A stretch of 64,000 nucleotides of DNA from contig NZ_BMRA01000003.1 of the NCBI RefSeq assembly GCF_014648395.1, positions 219,933-283,932 on the forward strand, in the 5' to 3' direction. Origin of the DNA: Micromonospora fulviviridis (lineage in GTDB: Bacteria > Actinomycetota > Actinomycetes > Mycobacteriales > Micromonosporaceae). Of the stretch, positions 52,149 through 59,458 are shown one piece after another. A program made the position numbers and the translations under genes. Every line of letters begins with the position of its first letter. Position 1 is the stretch's first letter. A model generated the notes under the pieces. The model was given only the letters and a program-made list of their open reading frames with translations, searched no databases and was not told where the DNA came from.

Positions 52149-52787
52149 CTAGAGCCGGTTGACGGCGAGACGCACCCCGAGCCCGACGAACACGACGCCG
52201 GTCGCCCGCTCGAACCACAGCTTGACGCGCGGCCGCATCAACACCGTCCGCATCCGGTCCACGAGCAGGACCAGCACCCCACACCACAGGACGCCTTCGA
52301 CCAGGTGGACGCCTACCAGGGCGACCGAGGCTGGCAGCGGCGCATAGCCGGGCGGGATGAACTGCGGCAGTAGCGACAGGTACACGATGCCGACCTTTGG
52401 GTTGAGCAGGTTCGTCAGGACGCCCTGGCGGAACGCTCCCCCGACGGTGACCCGCAGCTGCTCGGCCGGATCGAGCGTGGCAATGGCTGCGCGGCTGCGC
52501 AGCGCCTGGATACCAAGCCATAGCAGGTAAGCGGCACCGGCGTAGCGCACCGCATCGTACGCGAGTTGGGAGGCGGCGAGCAGGGCGGTGAGCCCGACCG
52601 CGCTCGCGATGCCCCAGACGAGGCAGCCGAACGAGATGCCGGCGTTGGCGGCGAACGCTACCCGCCGGCCAGAGACGGCCGCAGTACGAACCATGAGGAG
52701 CGTGTCGACGCCCGGAGTGACGGTGAGGACGGCCGCGACGGCGGCGAACGCGAGTAGGGAGGCAAGCACGGAACCCCATCCAACCAT
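52149..52787 (-). CDS. LysE family amino-acid exporter
   Basis: 212 residues with six hydrophobic segments, starting VLASLLAFAAVAAVLTVTPG. The conserved TPGVDTLLMVRTAAVSGRR block, the AGAAYLLWLGIQALRSR region and GVLTNLLNPKVGIVYLSLLP (the NPK motif) are all typical of LysE/RhtB exporters. It should export basic or neutral amino acids or homologues from the cytosol; the substrate is unknown. The ATG at 52787 has AGGGG upstream. It is the first cargo gene of the island after the integrase remnant. Confidence 0.93.
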   Translation of the reverse strand: MVGWGSVLASLLAFAAVAAVLTVTPGVDTLLMVRTAAVSGRRVAFAANAGISFGCLVWGIASAVGLTALLAASQLAYDAVRYAGAAYLLWLGIQALRSRAAIATLDPAEQLRVTVGGAFRQGVLTNLLNPKVGIVYLSLLPQFIPPGYAPLPASVALVGVHLVEGVLWCGVLVLLVDRMRTVLMRPRVKLWFERATGVVFVGLGVRLAVNRL

Positions 52788-52882
52788 GCCCCTGTTACGC
52801 CTCGGGTCACGCCCTCGGAGCCACGCAACCCCGTCCGCCCCGCGTTCACACCGAGTAGTCAACAAGCCAGGGCATCGCGTCA

Positions 52883-52931
52883 CGCATCATGTGAAGCCAA
52901 CCTGTCCCGGATCAAAAGGAGTACGACAAGC
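52883..52931 (+). repeat. Island repeat, copy A (49 bp, 80% identical to copy B)
   Basis: Begins CGCATCATGTGAAGCCAACC and ends GGAGTACGACAAGC. Copy B is at 56703-56751 in the same orientation, 39 of 49 bases the same. Both are preceded by GTCAAC 25-28 nt upstream. Confidence 0.65.
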
Positions 52932-53038
52932 GGCTGCCGGCGATGTCCGGTCTCGGGACCTGCGTGACACTCCGCCCCAGTCTTGAACGCAGGGGGGAAC
53001 TCCGGGATGCAGCGGGCGCGTTTGCCGGCAGCATCAGG

Positions 53039-54249
53039 TCAATCGGACGCAGCGCTCGGGGAAGCCTGCCGCTGCACGAAGAGGTCCGCCTCCAGCAGCC
53101 GGCCCGAGAGCGTGCCCGCCTCGTAGATTTCATCGGCAGTCATTCGTGGCACGATCGCGTGCGCTTCGTGGATGCCGTCGCCGCTGCCGACATTCAGCAT
53201 GGCCAGGTACCACCGAAGTGCCTGCACAAGGTCGACCGGACCGCCGAATCCGTCGCGGTACCAGCAGGCCGCTGCGAACATGCTGCCCTTGTCACCGGCC
53301 TCAGCGCCGTGCACGTACCACCGCAGCGCCTCCTCGTCGACGTCACGTTCGCTGAGCCGGTCACCCAGCCGTGGGTACGCCTCAGTGACTCCGGCCTCAG
53401 CCGCCTGGCGCAGCCAGTGCACCGCCTCGTCAGACCCACCAGCCAGCACACCGAGGTTGAACGCGGCAAGCGCGTCCCCTGCCTCGGCGGCGGCCCGGTA
53501 GAGAGCGGTCGCCCGAAGGTCGTCCTTTGTCGTGCCGATCCCATGCTGGACCAGGTAACCGAGCGTGCGCTGGGCGATCGGGTCCCCGTCGTCCGCCGAG
53601 ACGGCCAGCAGCTTCACACCTCCGGCCGGATCTCCAAGATGGAAGGCGCGGATCACGCCGAGCATCGTGCGCGCCCGACGGTCCACCGAGGCCGGCATGC
53701 GGAGCTTCGGCGCGAGCAGAATCAGTTCCCGCTTCGCCATCTCGATGCCCGCCTTGGCAGCCTCCAGGTACCAGGACGCGGCCTCCGGCAGGTGTACGCG
53801 AAGAGGGTGCCCAGATCGTGCAGCGCCTGCGCCTCCCCGGCCGCGGCAGCCATTCTCCAGTGCCGCTCCGCCTCGTTCTGATCAACCGGCACACCCTGAC
53901 CGGTGCCGTACATCAGACCGACCATCCGGCGACCGGGCACGCTGCCCAGCTCGGCCGAACGCTGATACCACCGCAACGCCGCCGCCTGGTCCTGCACGAC
54001 ACCCCGGCCGGTGGCGTACAGGACCCCGAGGTTGTGAGCCGCCTCGGCATTGCCCAACTCAGCCGCACGCTCGTACAACCCGCGGGCCCTCACCGGATCT
54101 GCCGGCTCGCCGTGACCGCTGCTGGCCAGCTGGCCCAGCAGCAGCAGCGCCCGGTCATCCGGCCCGGCCAGCTCCAACTGCTCACGGGCCTCCTCGAAGG
54201 CCTGGCGCTGCGCAGCGAGCACCCCACGGTCGTACGCCTGCAGTGTCAC
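53039..54249 (-). pseudogene. Sel1-repeat (TPR-like) protein interrupted by a frameshift
   Basis: From the GTG at 54249 (VTLQAYDRGVLAAQRQAFEE), frame one gives Sel1 repeats to ALHDLGTLFA. There the frame shifts by one base near 53795-53802, and the next frame continues VHLPEAASWYLEAAKAGIEM with more Sel1 repeats (LGYLVQHGIGTTKDDLRATA, GVTEAYPRLGDRLSERDVDE) to 53039. The join falls inside one repeat, so a single ancestral gene of about 400 residues was split. TACACT lies 7 nt before the GTG (leaderless box). Either the gene is dead, or the shift is programmed or a sequencing error. Sel1 proteins mediate protein contacts. Confidence 0.8.
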
Positions 54250-54256
54250 GCGGAGC

Positions 54257-54262
54257 AGTGTA
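54257..54262 (-). promoter_or_regulatory. -10 box (TACACT) of the Sel1 gene, leaderless pattern
   Basis: On the minus strand, TACACT ends 7 nt before the GTG at 54249. Confidence 0.4.
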
Positions 54263-54317
54263 GAGAGGCCGCCGACCAGCCATCGACGCAGTGCTTGTGT
54301 CCATCTCCAGCCGGACG

Positions 54318-54362
54318 TGTCACCCACGTCCCGAGACTGATCTGTCACGCGGGTCCTGAGAC
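54318..54362. mobile_element. Possible insertion-sequence end remnant (IS481-like double repeat)
   Basis: TGTCACCCACGTCCCGAGAC (54318-54337) and TGTCACGCGGGTCCTGAGAC (54343-54362) are direct repeats, 16 of 20 bases the same with a 5-nt gap. TGTCA..GTCC.GAGAC pairs are typical of the ends of IS481-family elements. No transposase is left. The rest of 54250-54586 shows nothing coding. Confidence 0.45.
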
Positions 54363-54586
54363 CCGGCAACCGGCTGCCGGCGTGTCGAGTCCCACCTGAT
54401 GCTTGACGAATCCGTCCCAGGTGTTGCTTGACGGTTGGTCTAGAGATAAGTGCGGAGATCGTATCGCCGTCCTGGTTACGGGGTCCTGGCGTGGTGGTGA
54501 ACCGGCCCTCGGTGTGGCCTGACCGATGATTCTTGCGCGCCGTGCTGGTCTGTACGCCGAGTACCAACTCACGGGAGGCTGACACC

Positions 54587-55150
54587 ATGCGAAAACTGAC
54601 CTTCGGCATGAACCTGAGCCTGGACGGCTACATCGCCGCGCCCGGCGGCGACCTCGGCTGGGGTGTGCCGAGCGACGAGCTGTTCCAGTGGTGGTCCGAC
54701 CGGGTGGGGGCGACAGGCACGGCGCTGTACGGGCGCAAACTGTGGGAGACGATGAGCTCCCACTGGCCGACCGCCGACCAGCAGCCGGGTGCCACACCGG
54801 CGGAGATCGAGTTCGCCCGCCGCTGGCGGGACATGCCGAAGGTGGTGTTCTCCTCGACGACCAGCACGGTCGACTGGAACACCCGCCTGGTCACCGGCGA
54901 CGCGGTCACCGAGATCACCCGGCTCAAGGCCGAGGACGGCGGCCCCATGGATATCGGCGGCGCCACACTCGCCGCAGTGGCCATGCGGGACGGGCTGATC
55001 GACGAGTACGCGATCGTCACCCATCCGGTCCTGGTGGGTGGCGGCACGCCGTTCTTTGCGGCCCTGGACAACTGGGTGAACCTGACCCTGGTGGAGACCC
55101 GGACGTTCCCTCACGGCGTGGTCCTGACCAGGTACGAGACCAGGCGCTGA
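54587..55150 (+). CDS. Dihydrofolate reductase-like (RibD C-terminal) protein
   Basis: 187 residues with the fold shared by dihydrofolate reductase and the RibD reductase domain: MRKLTFGMNLSLDGYIAAPG, TALYGRKLWETMSSHWPTAD, PKVVFSSTTSTVDWNTRLVT, GPMDIGGATLAAVAMRDGLI and DEYAIVTHPVLVGGGTPFFA. Such proteins are widespread in actinobacteria and their substrates are mostly unknown; some reduce flavin or riboflavin precursors or xenobiotics. ACGGGAGGCTGACACC precedes the ATG. It is a cargo gene in the island. Confidence 0.9.
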   Translation: MRKLTFGMNLSLDGYIAAPGGDLGWGVPSDELFQWWSDRVGATGTALYGRKLWETMSSHWPTADQQPGATPAEIEFARRWRDMPKVVFSSTTSTVDWNTRLVTGDAVTEITRLKAEDGGPMDIGGATLAAVAMRDGLIDEYAIVTHPVLVGGGTPFFAALDNWVNLTLVETRTFPHGVVLTRYETRR

Positions 55151-55312
55151 GTACCCCAGCCTCGGATCGGCCCGGGCTTCGGGCCGCCCAAGGATCTCGT
55201 GGCGCTGTGTTTCGAGGCGATCGTGATACCCGTCCCGGATCACAGACCGTGTATGGCGCAGGACACGCCTTGCCGTGCGCTGACAGATCGAGTGTCGGGC
55301 TTCAGTTGATGC

Positions 55313-55342
55313 GTTACGGATCGATGTCACATGATCCGTAAC
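55313..55342. repeat. 10-bp inverted repeat (GTTACGGATC) between DHFR-like and LtrA genes
   Basis: Arms at 55313-55322 and 55333-55342 with a 10-nt spacer, about 107 bp before the LtrA start. It is symmetrical enough for an operator. The rest of 55151-55448 shows no gene; 55278-55292 repeats exactly at 56749-56763. Confidence 0.5.
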
Positions 55343-55448
55343 ATTGCCGGCCAGACGATCTTGAGGGAGAGCGTGGGACTTGGCCACATGAGCAAAAGCG
55401 GACGGATACGCTAATACCGACCCAAGATCGGCAGGAGCGGGCGGGCCG

Positions 55449-56648
55449 GTGACGACGAGTGGCACAAGCGGGCTGCTTCGCAAGCTCGAGAACGTCGCGC
55501 GAGCGTCGTTGCTGGAGCTGTTCTTCGATGTCGTGTTCGTCTTCGCGCTCCGTGCGCTCGCCCAGCAGCTGCTCGACAACCTGACCTGGTCCGGCGCGTT
55601 CCAGACCCTGGTGCTGCTGCTGGCCCTCGGAGAGGTGTGGTCCCTCACCGCGCGGGTGACCGGAGAGTTGAACCCGCGGCGGCCGCCGGTCCAAGTGCTG
55701 GTCCTCGCGACCATGGTGGGTGCCCTGGTGCTCTCCGCGGCGGTCCCCGAAGCGTTCGGCAAGACCGGCCTGATCTTCGCGGTCACCTACCTTGTCATCC
55801 AGGTCGGCCGCAGTCTGTTCCTCGTGGTCCTGTTGCGGGGCTATGAGCTGCAACATGTTGCGGGACGGGGTGCGATCTGGCACGCCGCCACCGGGGTGCT
55901 CTGGCTGGCCGGGGCGTTCGCCTCGGGCACGGTCCGTACGGCGTGGTGGACCCTCGCGGTTGCCCTCAGCTACGGCGCACGATGGCTCAACTTCCGCCTG
56001 CCAGGAATCAGGCGCCTGGCCGGTGCGCAGCTGCCGCCCGGCAGCGAGTACCTGGCCGACCGCAACCGGGCACTGTTCATCATCGCCCTCGGCGAAGTCG
56101 TCCTGGCCATCGGATCGACCCTCACCAGTCGCGGCTTTGCCACCGACCAGACCGTGGCGTTCATAGTGACATTCGGCATCACGGCGTTGATCTGGCGGAT
56201 CTACCTTTTCCGCGCCGGAGAAGACACCGGGCCGGCCATCCAGGCCTCCGCCAACCCCGACCGGCTCAGCACCCTGGTGTCCTACACCCACCTGGTCATG
56301 ATCGCCGGCCTCGTCGTCACCTCGGTCAGCGCCCAACTGGTCATCGACGACCCGGCAGGTCATGCACGCGCGACCGTGACCGCCACCATCGTCGGCGGTA
56401 CCGGGCTGTTCCTCGCCGGTCGGACCCTCCTGCGGTACCTGGTTTACAGCCGCCTCTACGAAAGCTTCTTCATCGGGCTGGTCGTGCTCGCCTGCCTCGT
56501 GCCGCCGATGCTGCTCCTGCCACCGCTCGTCAACGCTCTCGCTGTCGGCATAGTCCTCACCGGCATCGTCGTCGCCGACAACATTCGGGTACGACGGCAC
56601 CCCTCACCGATATCCCCACCAGGTCCCCACCGCCCCAGCGACACGTGA
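55449..56648 (+). CDS. Low-temperature-requirement A (LtrA) family membrane protein
   Basis: 399 residues, about ten hydrophobic segments. Family blocks are ASLLELFFDVVFVFALRALA (the ELFFDxVFVFA motif), VLVLATMVGALVLSAAVPEA, the HxxER-like LADRNRALFIIALGEVVLAI (NRALFIIALGE) and TLVSYTHLVMIAGLVVTSVS. LtrA was first linked to growth at low temperature in Listeria; biochemical function is unknown. The start is GTG at 55449, following GGGCGGGCC. It is island cargo. Confidence 0.9.
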   Translation: MTTSGTSGLLRKLENVARASLLELFFDVVFVFALRALAQQLLDNLTWSGAFQTLVLLLALGEVWSLTARVTGELNPRRPPVQVLVLATMVGALVLSAAVPEAFGKTGLIFAVTYLVIQVGRSLFLVVLLRGYELQHVAGRGAIWHAATGVLWLAGAFASGTVRTAWWTLAVALSYGARWLNFRLPGIRRLAGAQLPPGSEYLADRNRALFIIALGEVVLAIGSTLTSRGFATDQTVAFIVTFGITALIWRIYLFRAGEDTGPAIQASANPDRLSTLVSYTHLVMIAGLVVTSVSAQLVIDDPAGHARATVTATIVGGTGLFLAGRTLLRYLVYSRLYESFFIGLVVLACLVPPMLLLPPLVNALAVGIVLTGIVVADNIRVRRHPSPISPPGPHRPSDT

Positions 56649-56702
56649 CAGGACCCGCCAGCGCCACTCGTTCCGTCAACGTCACGGTGGGCGGGAGTGT
56701 CG

Positions 56703-56751
56703 CGCATCATGTGGAACCAATCTGTAACTCATCAAGCGGAGTACGACACGC
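56703..56751 (+). repeat. Island repeat, copy B (partner of 52883-52931)
   Basis: Begins CGCATCATGTGGAACCAATC. It is followed by CGCTGACAGATCGAG (56749-56763), which also occurs exactly at 55278-55292. The remaining part of 56649-57056 holds hairpins but no convincing gene. Confidence 0.65.
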
Positions 56752-56915
56752 TGACAGATCGAGGGCTGTGAGAACTTTCTGTACGAAATCAAGGCGGCCG
56801 CTTCGCAGGCCGCTCGCGCCGCCGAACCTGGGCCGGGCCGATGGCCCGCCGCCGCGCCTCTGGCCTTCGGCCGCCGGCGCGCCGGTGATAGCCCGCCGGC
56901 GCCGCGACATACGAA

Positions 56916-56953
56916 GAAGCCCCGGGCCGCCACGATAACGGTTCCGGGGCTTC
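56916..56953. terminator. Hairpin (GAAGCCCCGG stem), terminator-like
   Basis: 10-bp perfect arms at 56916-56925 and 56944-56953 with an 18-nt loop. It lies beyond the stop of the ApeA-type gene (minus strand) and could terminate it. Confidence 0.5.
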
Positions 56954-57056
56954 GGTTCGGTTGACACACGGGCAGTGCCTCCGGCGGGGCGCTCGGGCGC
57001 TCTGGGATGGCTCGGAGGCATACCGAGAGCGTGATCACCGGAAATAGGAACGAGCG

Positions 57057-58475
57057 CTACGCCGTATCCGATGGCTCGTCCCGCACGAACGCATACGGTA
57101 GCCATTCGCGTGCCTGCTGCCGGAAGATAACGAAACGCTGGTGTTGGCTGAGCCGAGCGTGGAGCGCGGTCGGCTCAACACCTGCTTCGAGCAGCAGCAG
57201 GGTCGTTAGGATCCATCGGAGCGAATTCAGCAACGCCGTTTCTTCCCGCCATCGATCTTCCCAATCCGTGTTCCGGTACGACGGGAGTTGATGGGCCACC
57301 CCGTCTCGAGCCTGTCGTATCCGCTCCTTCCAGTCTGCTTGCTCCCAGTCGTTCAGGCCTGGCATCGCTGCGCCAGCCAGTTCTAGGAGCGCGCCGAGCC
57401 GCTCGGTGTACGACACGTCTCGGATGTGCGTCAGATGGCTACTCACGCGACGCCTCAGCTCGTCATTGCTGCCAGCCGCGCTGGCCGCAGCCTCGCGTAC
57501 GGCTCTCGCTTCGGCCTTCGTAAACGCCGCCGTCTTCTCTGCCTTGTCGAGGCGGCGGTGTAGACCTTCGGCCGCAGAGGCAAGTTCGAATAGCTCGCTC
57601 TCTAGCACGTGCTGTTCCGCGCCGACTACACCCGCAACGATGGCGGGTATCGGTCGAAGGTCGTCGTAGCGGTTGGTCCATGTGGCCAGGGCCTTCAAGC
57701 CCATGTGTTGCCGGGTCAACAGAATACGGCTTGGTACTTGGACTTGACCCGCGGCAGCGGAGTCGATTCGCGGATCGATGACCGTCAGCCAGCTTTGGGA
57801 TACTGAGTCGAGGACTCTGAGCTGAGTGGGCCGGCAGTCAGCTTGGATGGCTAGCGTGAGTAGTTCTTTGATGGCGGCGACCGCCCACCAGACATCACGT
57901 AGCACGACATTCGGCAAGCCAACTAGGCGCAACTCTGCGATGTGCTGAAGGCTGCCACCTCGAAGGCCGAGCCGCGGCCTGCCCACCTCCGCCACGAGTT
58001 CAAGCCAGCAACCCAGCGCGGGCAGCTCGACCCGTAGTGGTTCTGAGCGTTCCCAGACGATCTCTTTCCTGTCCTCAGTGTCGGTGGCGCTAAGGCCTGG
58101 CAACTCTGCCCAGTCGTCGAGGTAACGAAGGCGGAAGCGAGCGGAGGAAAATCGGGTGTCGGCGGAGGTGTGGCCTCCAATCAGGCAGTACCCACCGGTC
58201 AAGCGTTGCCCCTCGAACGTGTAGCCGACGGTGTAGCAGTCCAGTAGGGAGACGGCCTGGGACAGCCCTCGTGCTTCTCCATGAATGGTCAGTGCCTCGT
58301 GATCCGGCCCAACAGGGCGGGGGATCCAGGCATTGGGTTGTGTAGTGTCGTGCTGCCACATTGGCAGGACCGCCTCGGTCAAGGCCAAGGTGGGCGCCGG
58401 CCCTGAAAGACTCAACCGACCCAACACCCGGTTGTCTGGCTGGGATGGCAGCCAGAAGGTGCCGTCAAACTCCAT
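57057..58475 (-). CDS. ApeA-type HEPN-domain protein, probable anti-phage defence
   Basis: 472 residues. The N-terminal part starts MEFDGTFWLPSQPDNRVLGR, the FWLPxxPxxxVxGxL pattern of the ApeA N-terminal domain, and continues beta-rich to about residue 275. The C-terminal part is helical with LFELASAAEGLHRRLD, then the HEPN ribonuclease motif Arg390-DGVA-His395 in RIRQARDGVAHQLPSYR, and further helices. ApeA proteins block phage by HEPN-mediated RNA cleavage (abortive type) as single-gene systems. Codon use is less GC-rich than neighbouring core genes, consistent with transfer. It lies at the right end of the metH island. The start overlaps a small ORF upstream. Confidence 0.78.
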   Translation of the reverse strand: MEFDGTFWLPSQPDNRVLGRLSLSGPAPTLALTEAVLPMWQHDTTQPNAWIPRPVGPDHEALTIHGEARGLSQAVSLLDCYTVGYTFEGQRLTGGYCLIGGHTSADTRFSSARFRLRYLDDWAELPGLSATDTEDRKEIVWERSEPLRVELPALGCWLELVAEVGRPRLGLRGGSLQHIAELRLVGLPNVVLRDVWWAVAAIKELLTLAIQADCRPTQLRVLDSVSQSWLTVIDPRIDSAAAGQVQVPSRILLTRQHMGLKALATWTNRYDDLRPIPAIVAGVVGAEQHVLESELFELASAAEGLHRRLDKAEKTAAFTKAEARAVREAAASAAGSNDELRRRVSSHLTHIRDVSYTERLGALLELAGAAMPGLNDWEQADWKERIRQARDGVAHQLPSYRNTDWEDRWREETALLNSLRWILTTLLLLEAGVEPTALHARLSQHQRFVIFRQQAREWLPYAFVRDEPSDTA

Positions 58476-58617
58476 CGGCTAACTCCGTCGATTCGCGAGC
58501 GTCCCGGACTACCCGTCGTACTTCCCCTTGGGCGGCATGGTCGACCAGCTCGGCGACCTGCGTGTCCGGGCGTAGGCCGAGGCCGTGGAAGCGCGCAGGG
58601 CGTGGCCACTTTGGCAA
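58465..58617 (-). CDS. Possible 50-residue ORF overlapping the ApeA start
   Basis: From a TTG at 58617: LPKWPRPARFHGLGLRPDTQ then VAELVDHAAQGEVRRVVRDA, ending at a TGA 11 nt inside the ApeA gene. It has an amphipathic helical pattern and contains a TTA codon, rare in such DNA. There is no clear ribosome site, so it may be the remnant of a longer gene. The rest of 58618-58876 shows nothing coding. Confidence 0.3.
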   Translation of the reverse strand: MPKWPRPARFHGLGLRPDTQVAELVDHAAQGEVRRVVRDARESTELADGV

Positions 58618-58876
58618 CGCCCTGCGTCAGCGGATGCATGGGGGGAGGCTACAGGCCTCCGAGTTATGACCCGATGAGGCCGGCGAGGAAAATCAGGAAC
58701 AGGATCCGGCCGAAGGGCTGACTCCTGATGAAGCGTGAGCCGCAAGATCATGCCGTCCACAGGCCGTCTGAGGCGAACCAACGCCGACCAACGATGACGA
58801 TCGACAGCAGAGCCGGGTGCAGGTCAGGGGACGCTGGGTCCGGTTGAAGGGGATACGTCTACGCCCTTCCACATTG

Positions 58877-58889
58877 CAACGCCAAGTGA
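58877..58889 (+). repeat. Right attachment-site copy (CAACGCCAAGTGA)
   Basis: Exact copy of the last 13 bp of metH (51668-51680), at the change from island DNA to core-like DNA, 17 bp before the end of the Lrp gene. Confidence 0.7.
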
Positions 58890-58905
58890 TCGCCGCAGGA
58901 GGGCG

Positions 58906-59364
58906 TCACGATCGGGGTGGCGGTCGGCGGGGGCCGCGATAGGGCAGGGTGGCGCTGTAGACCATGTTGGTGGTGGTGCTGCCGAACGCGGCGAGGTCGT
59001 TGACGACCTGTTCGAGGTGCGCCATCGACGTCGCGGCCACCTTCAGCACGTAACAGTCGTCTCCTGTGGTGCGCAGGCACTCCAGGATCTCCGACCGTCG
59101 CTCCAGCAGCTTGTGCAGCGGCTCGTGCCGGCTGCCCGGATACTTCAGCCGGACCACCGCGAGCACGGCGAAGCCCGCCTTGGGCAGGTCGACCTCGGCG
59201 CGGTAGCCGGTGATCACGCCGGTCGCCTCCAGCCGTCTCACCCGTTCGGTGGTGGCCGACGCGCTCAGCTTGACCCGGCGGCTGAGCTCGGTGATGGGCA
59301 TGCGGCCGTCGCCCTGCAGCTCGGTCAGGATGGACCAGTCGACAGCATCAAGATCCTCGGCCAT
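58906..59364 (-). CDS. Lrp/AsnC family transcriptional regulator
   Basis: 152 residues. The N-terminal helix-turn-helix is LDAVDWSILTELQGDGRMPI then TELSRRVKLSASATTERVRR; the RAM ligand-binding domain follows (FAVLAVVRLKYPGSRHEPLH, TTGDDCYVLKVAATSMAHLE). It ends in an Arg/Pro-rich tail. It is divergent from the F420-type gene at 59459, and a 13-bp palindrome lies between them. Members sense amino acids or related molecules; the effector is unknown. Confidence 0.93.
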   Translation of the reverse strand: MAEDLDAVDWSILTELQGDGRMPITELSRRVKLSASATTERVRRLEATGVITGYRAEVDLPKAGFAVLAVVRLKYPGSRHEPLHKLLERRSEILECLRTTGDDCYVLKVAATSMAHLEQVVNDLAAFGSTTTNMVYSATLPYRGPRRPPPRS

Positions 59365-59411
59365 CCGGCCAATCTACCGGCGGATTCATGGCGGAGACCA
59401 GCAAAGGCCGG

Positions 59412-59424
59412 GAACATGATGTTC
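59412..59424. promoter_or_regulatory. 13-bp palindrome GAACATGATGTTC, probable Lrp operator
   Basis: Perfect palindrome in the 94-bp gap between the Lrp gene and the F420-type operon, 21 bp before the -10 box TAGCGT (59446-59451), near the -35 region. AT-rich for the locus. Confidence 0.6.
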
Positions 59425-59445
59425 ACAGCCCGGACCCGCCGTGAC

Positions 59446-59451
59446 TAGCGT
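59446..59451 (+). promoter_or_regulatory. -10 box (TAGCGT) of the F420-type/deaminase operon, leaderless pattern
   Basis: TAGCGT ends 7 nt before the GTG at 59459. Confidence 0.5.
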
Positions 59452-59458
59452 AGGAGCC

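Larger units (their letters stand above)
51668..58889. mobile_element. Decayed integrated island at the 3' end of metH (about 7.2 kb)
   Basis: The segment is bounded by an exact 13-bp repeat of the metH end (51668-51680 and 58877-58889). Just inside the left copy is a truncated tyrosine-integrase gene on the minus strand. The cargo is LysE, a frameshifted Sel1 gene, a DHFR-like reductase, LtrA and ApeA-type HEPN. Insertion-sequence-like remnants and low-GC stretches occur within, while both flanks are typical core genes. Together this indicates site-specific integration followed by decay. It probably cannot excise on its own. Confidence 0.72.

Noticed and set aside
56707..57105. Minus-strand ORF of 132 codons between LtrA and ApeA genes
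   Set aside because: It runs across the hairpin and low-complexity sequence and has no domain; no ribosome site supports it.
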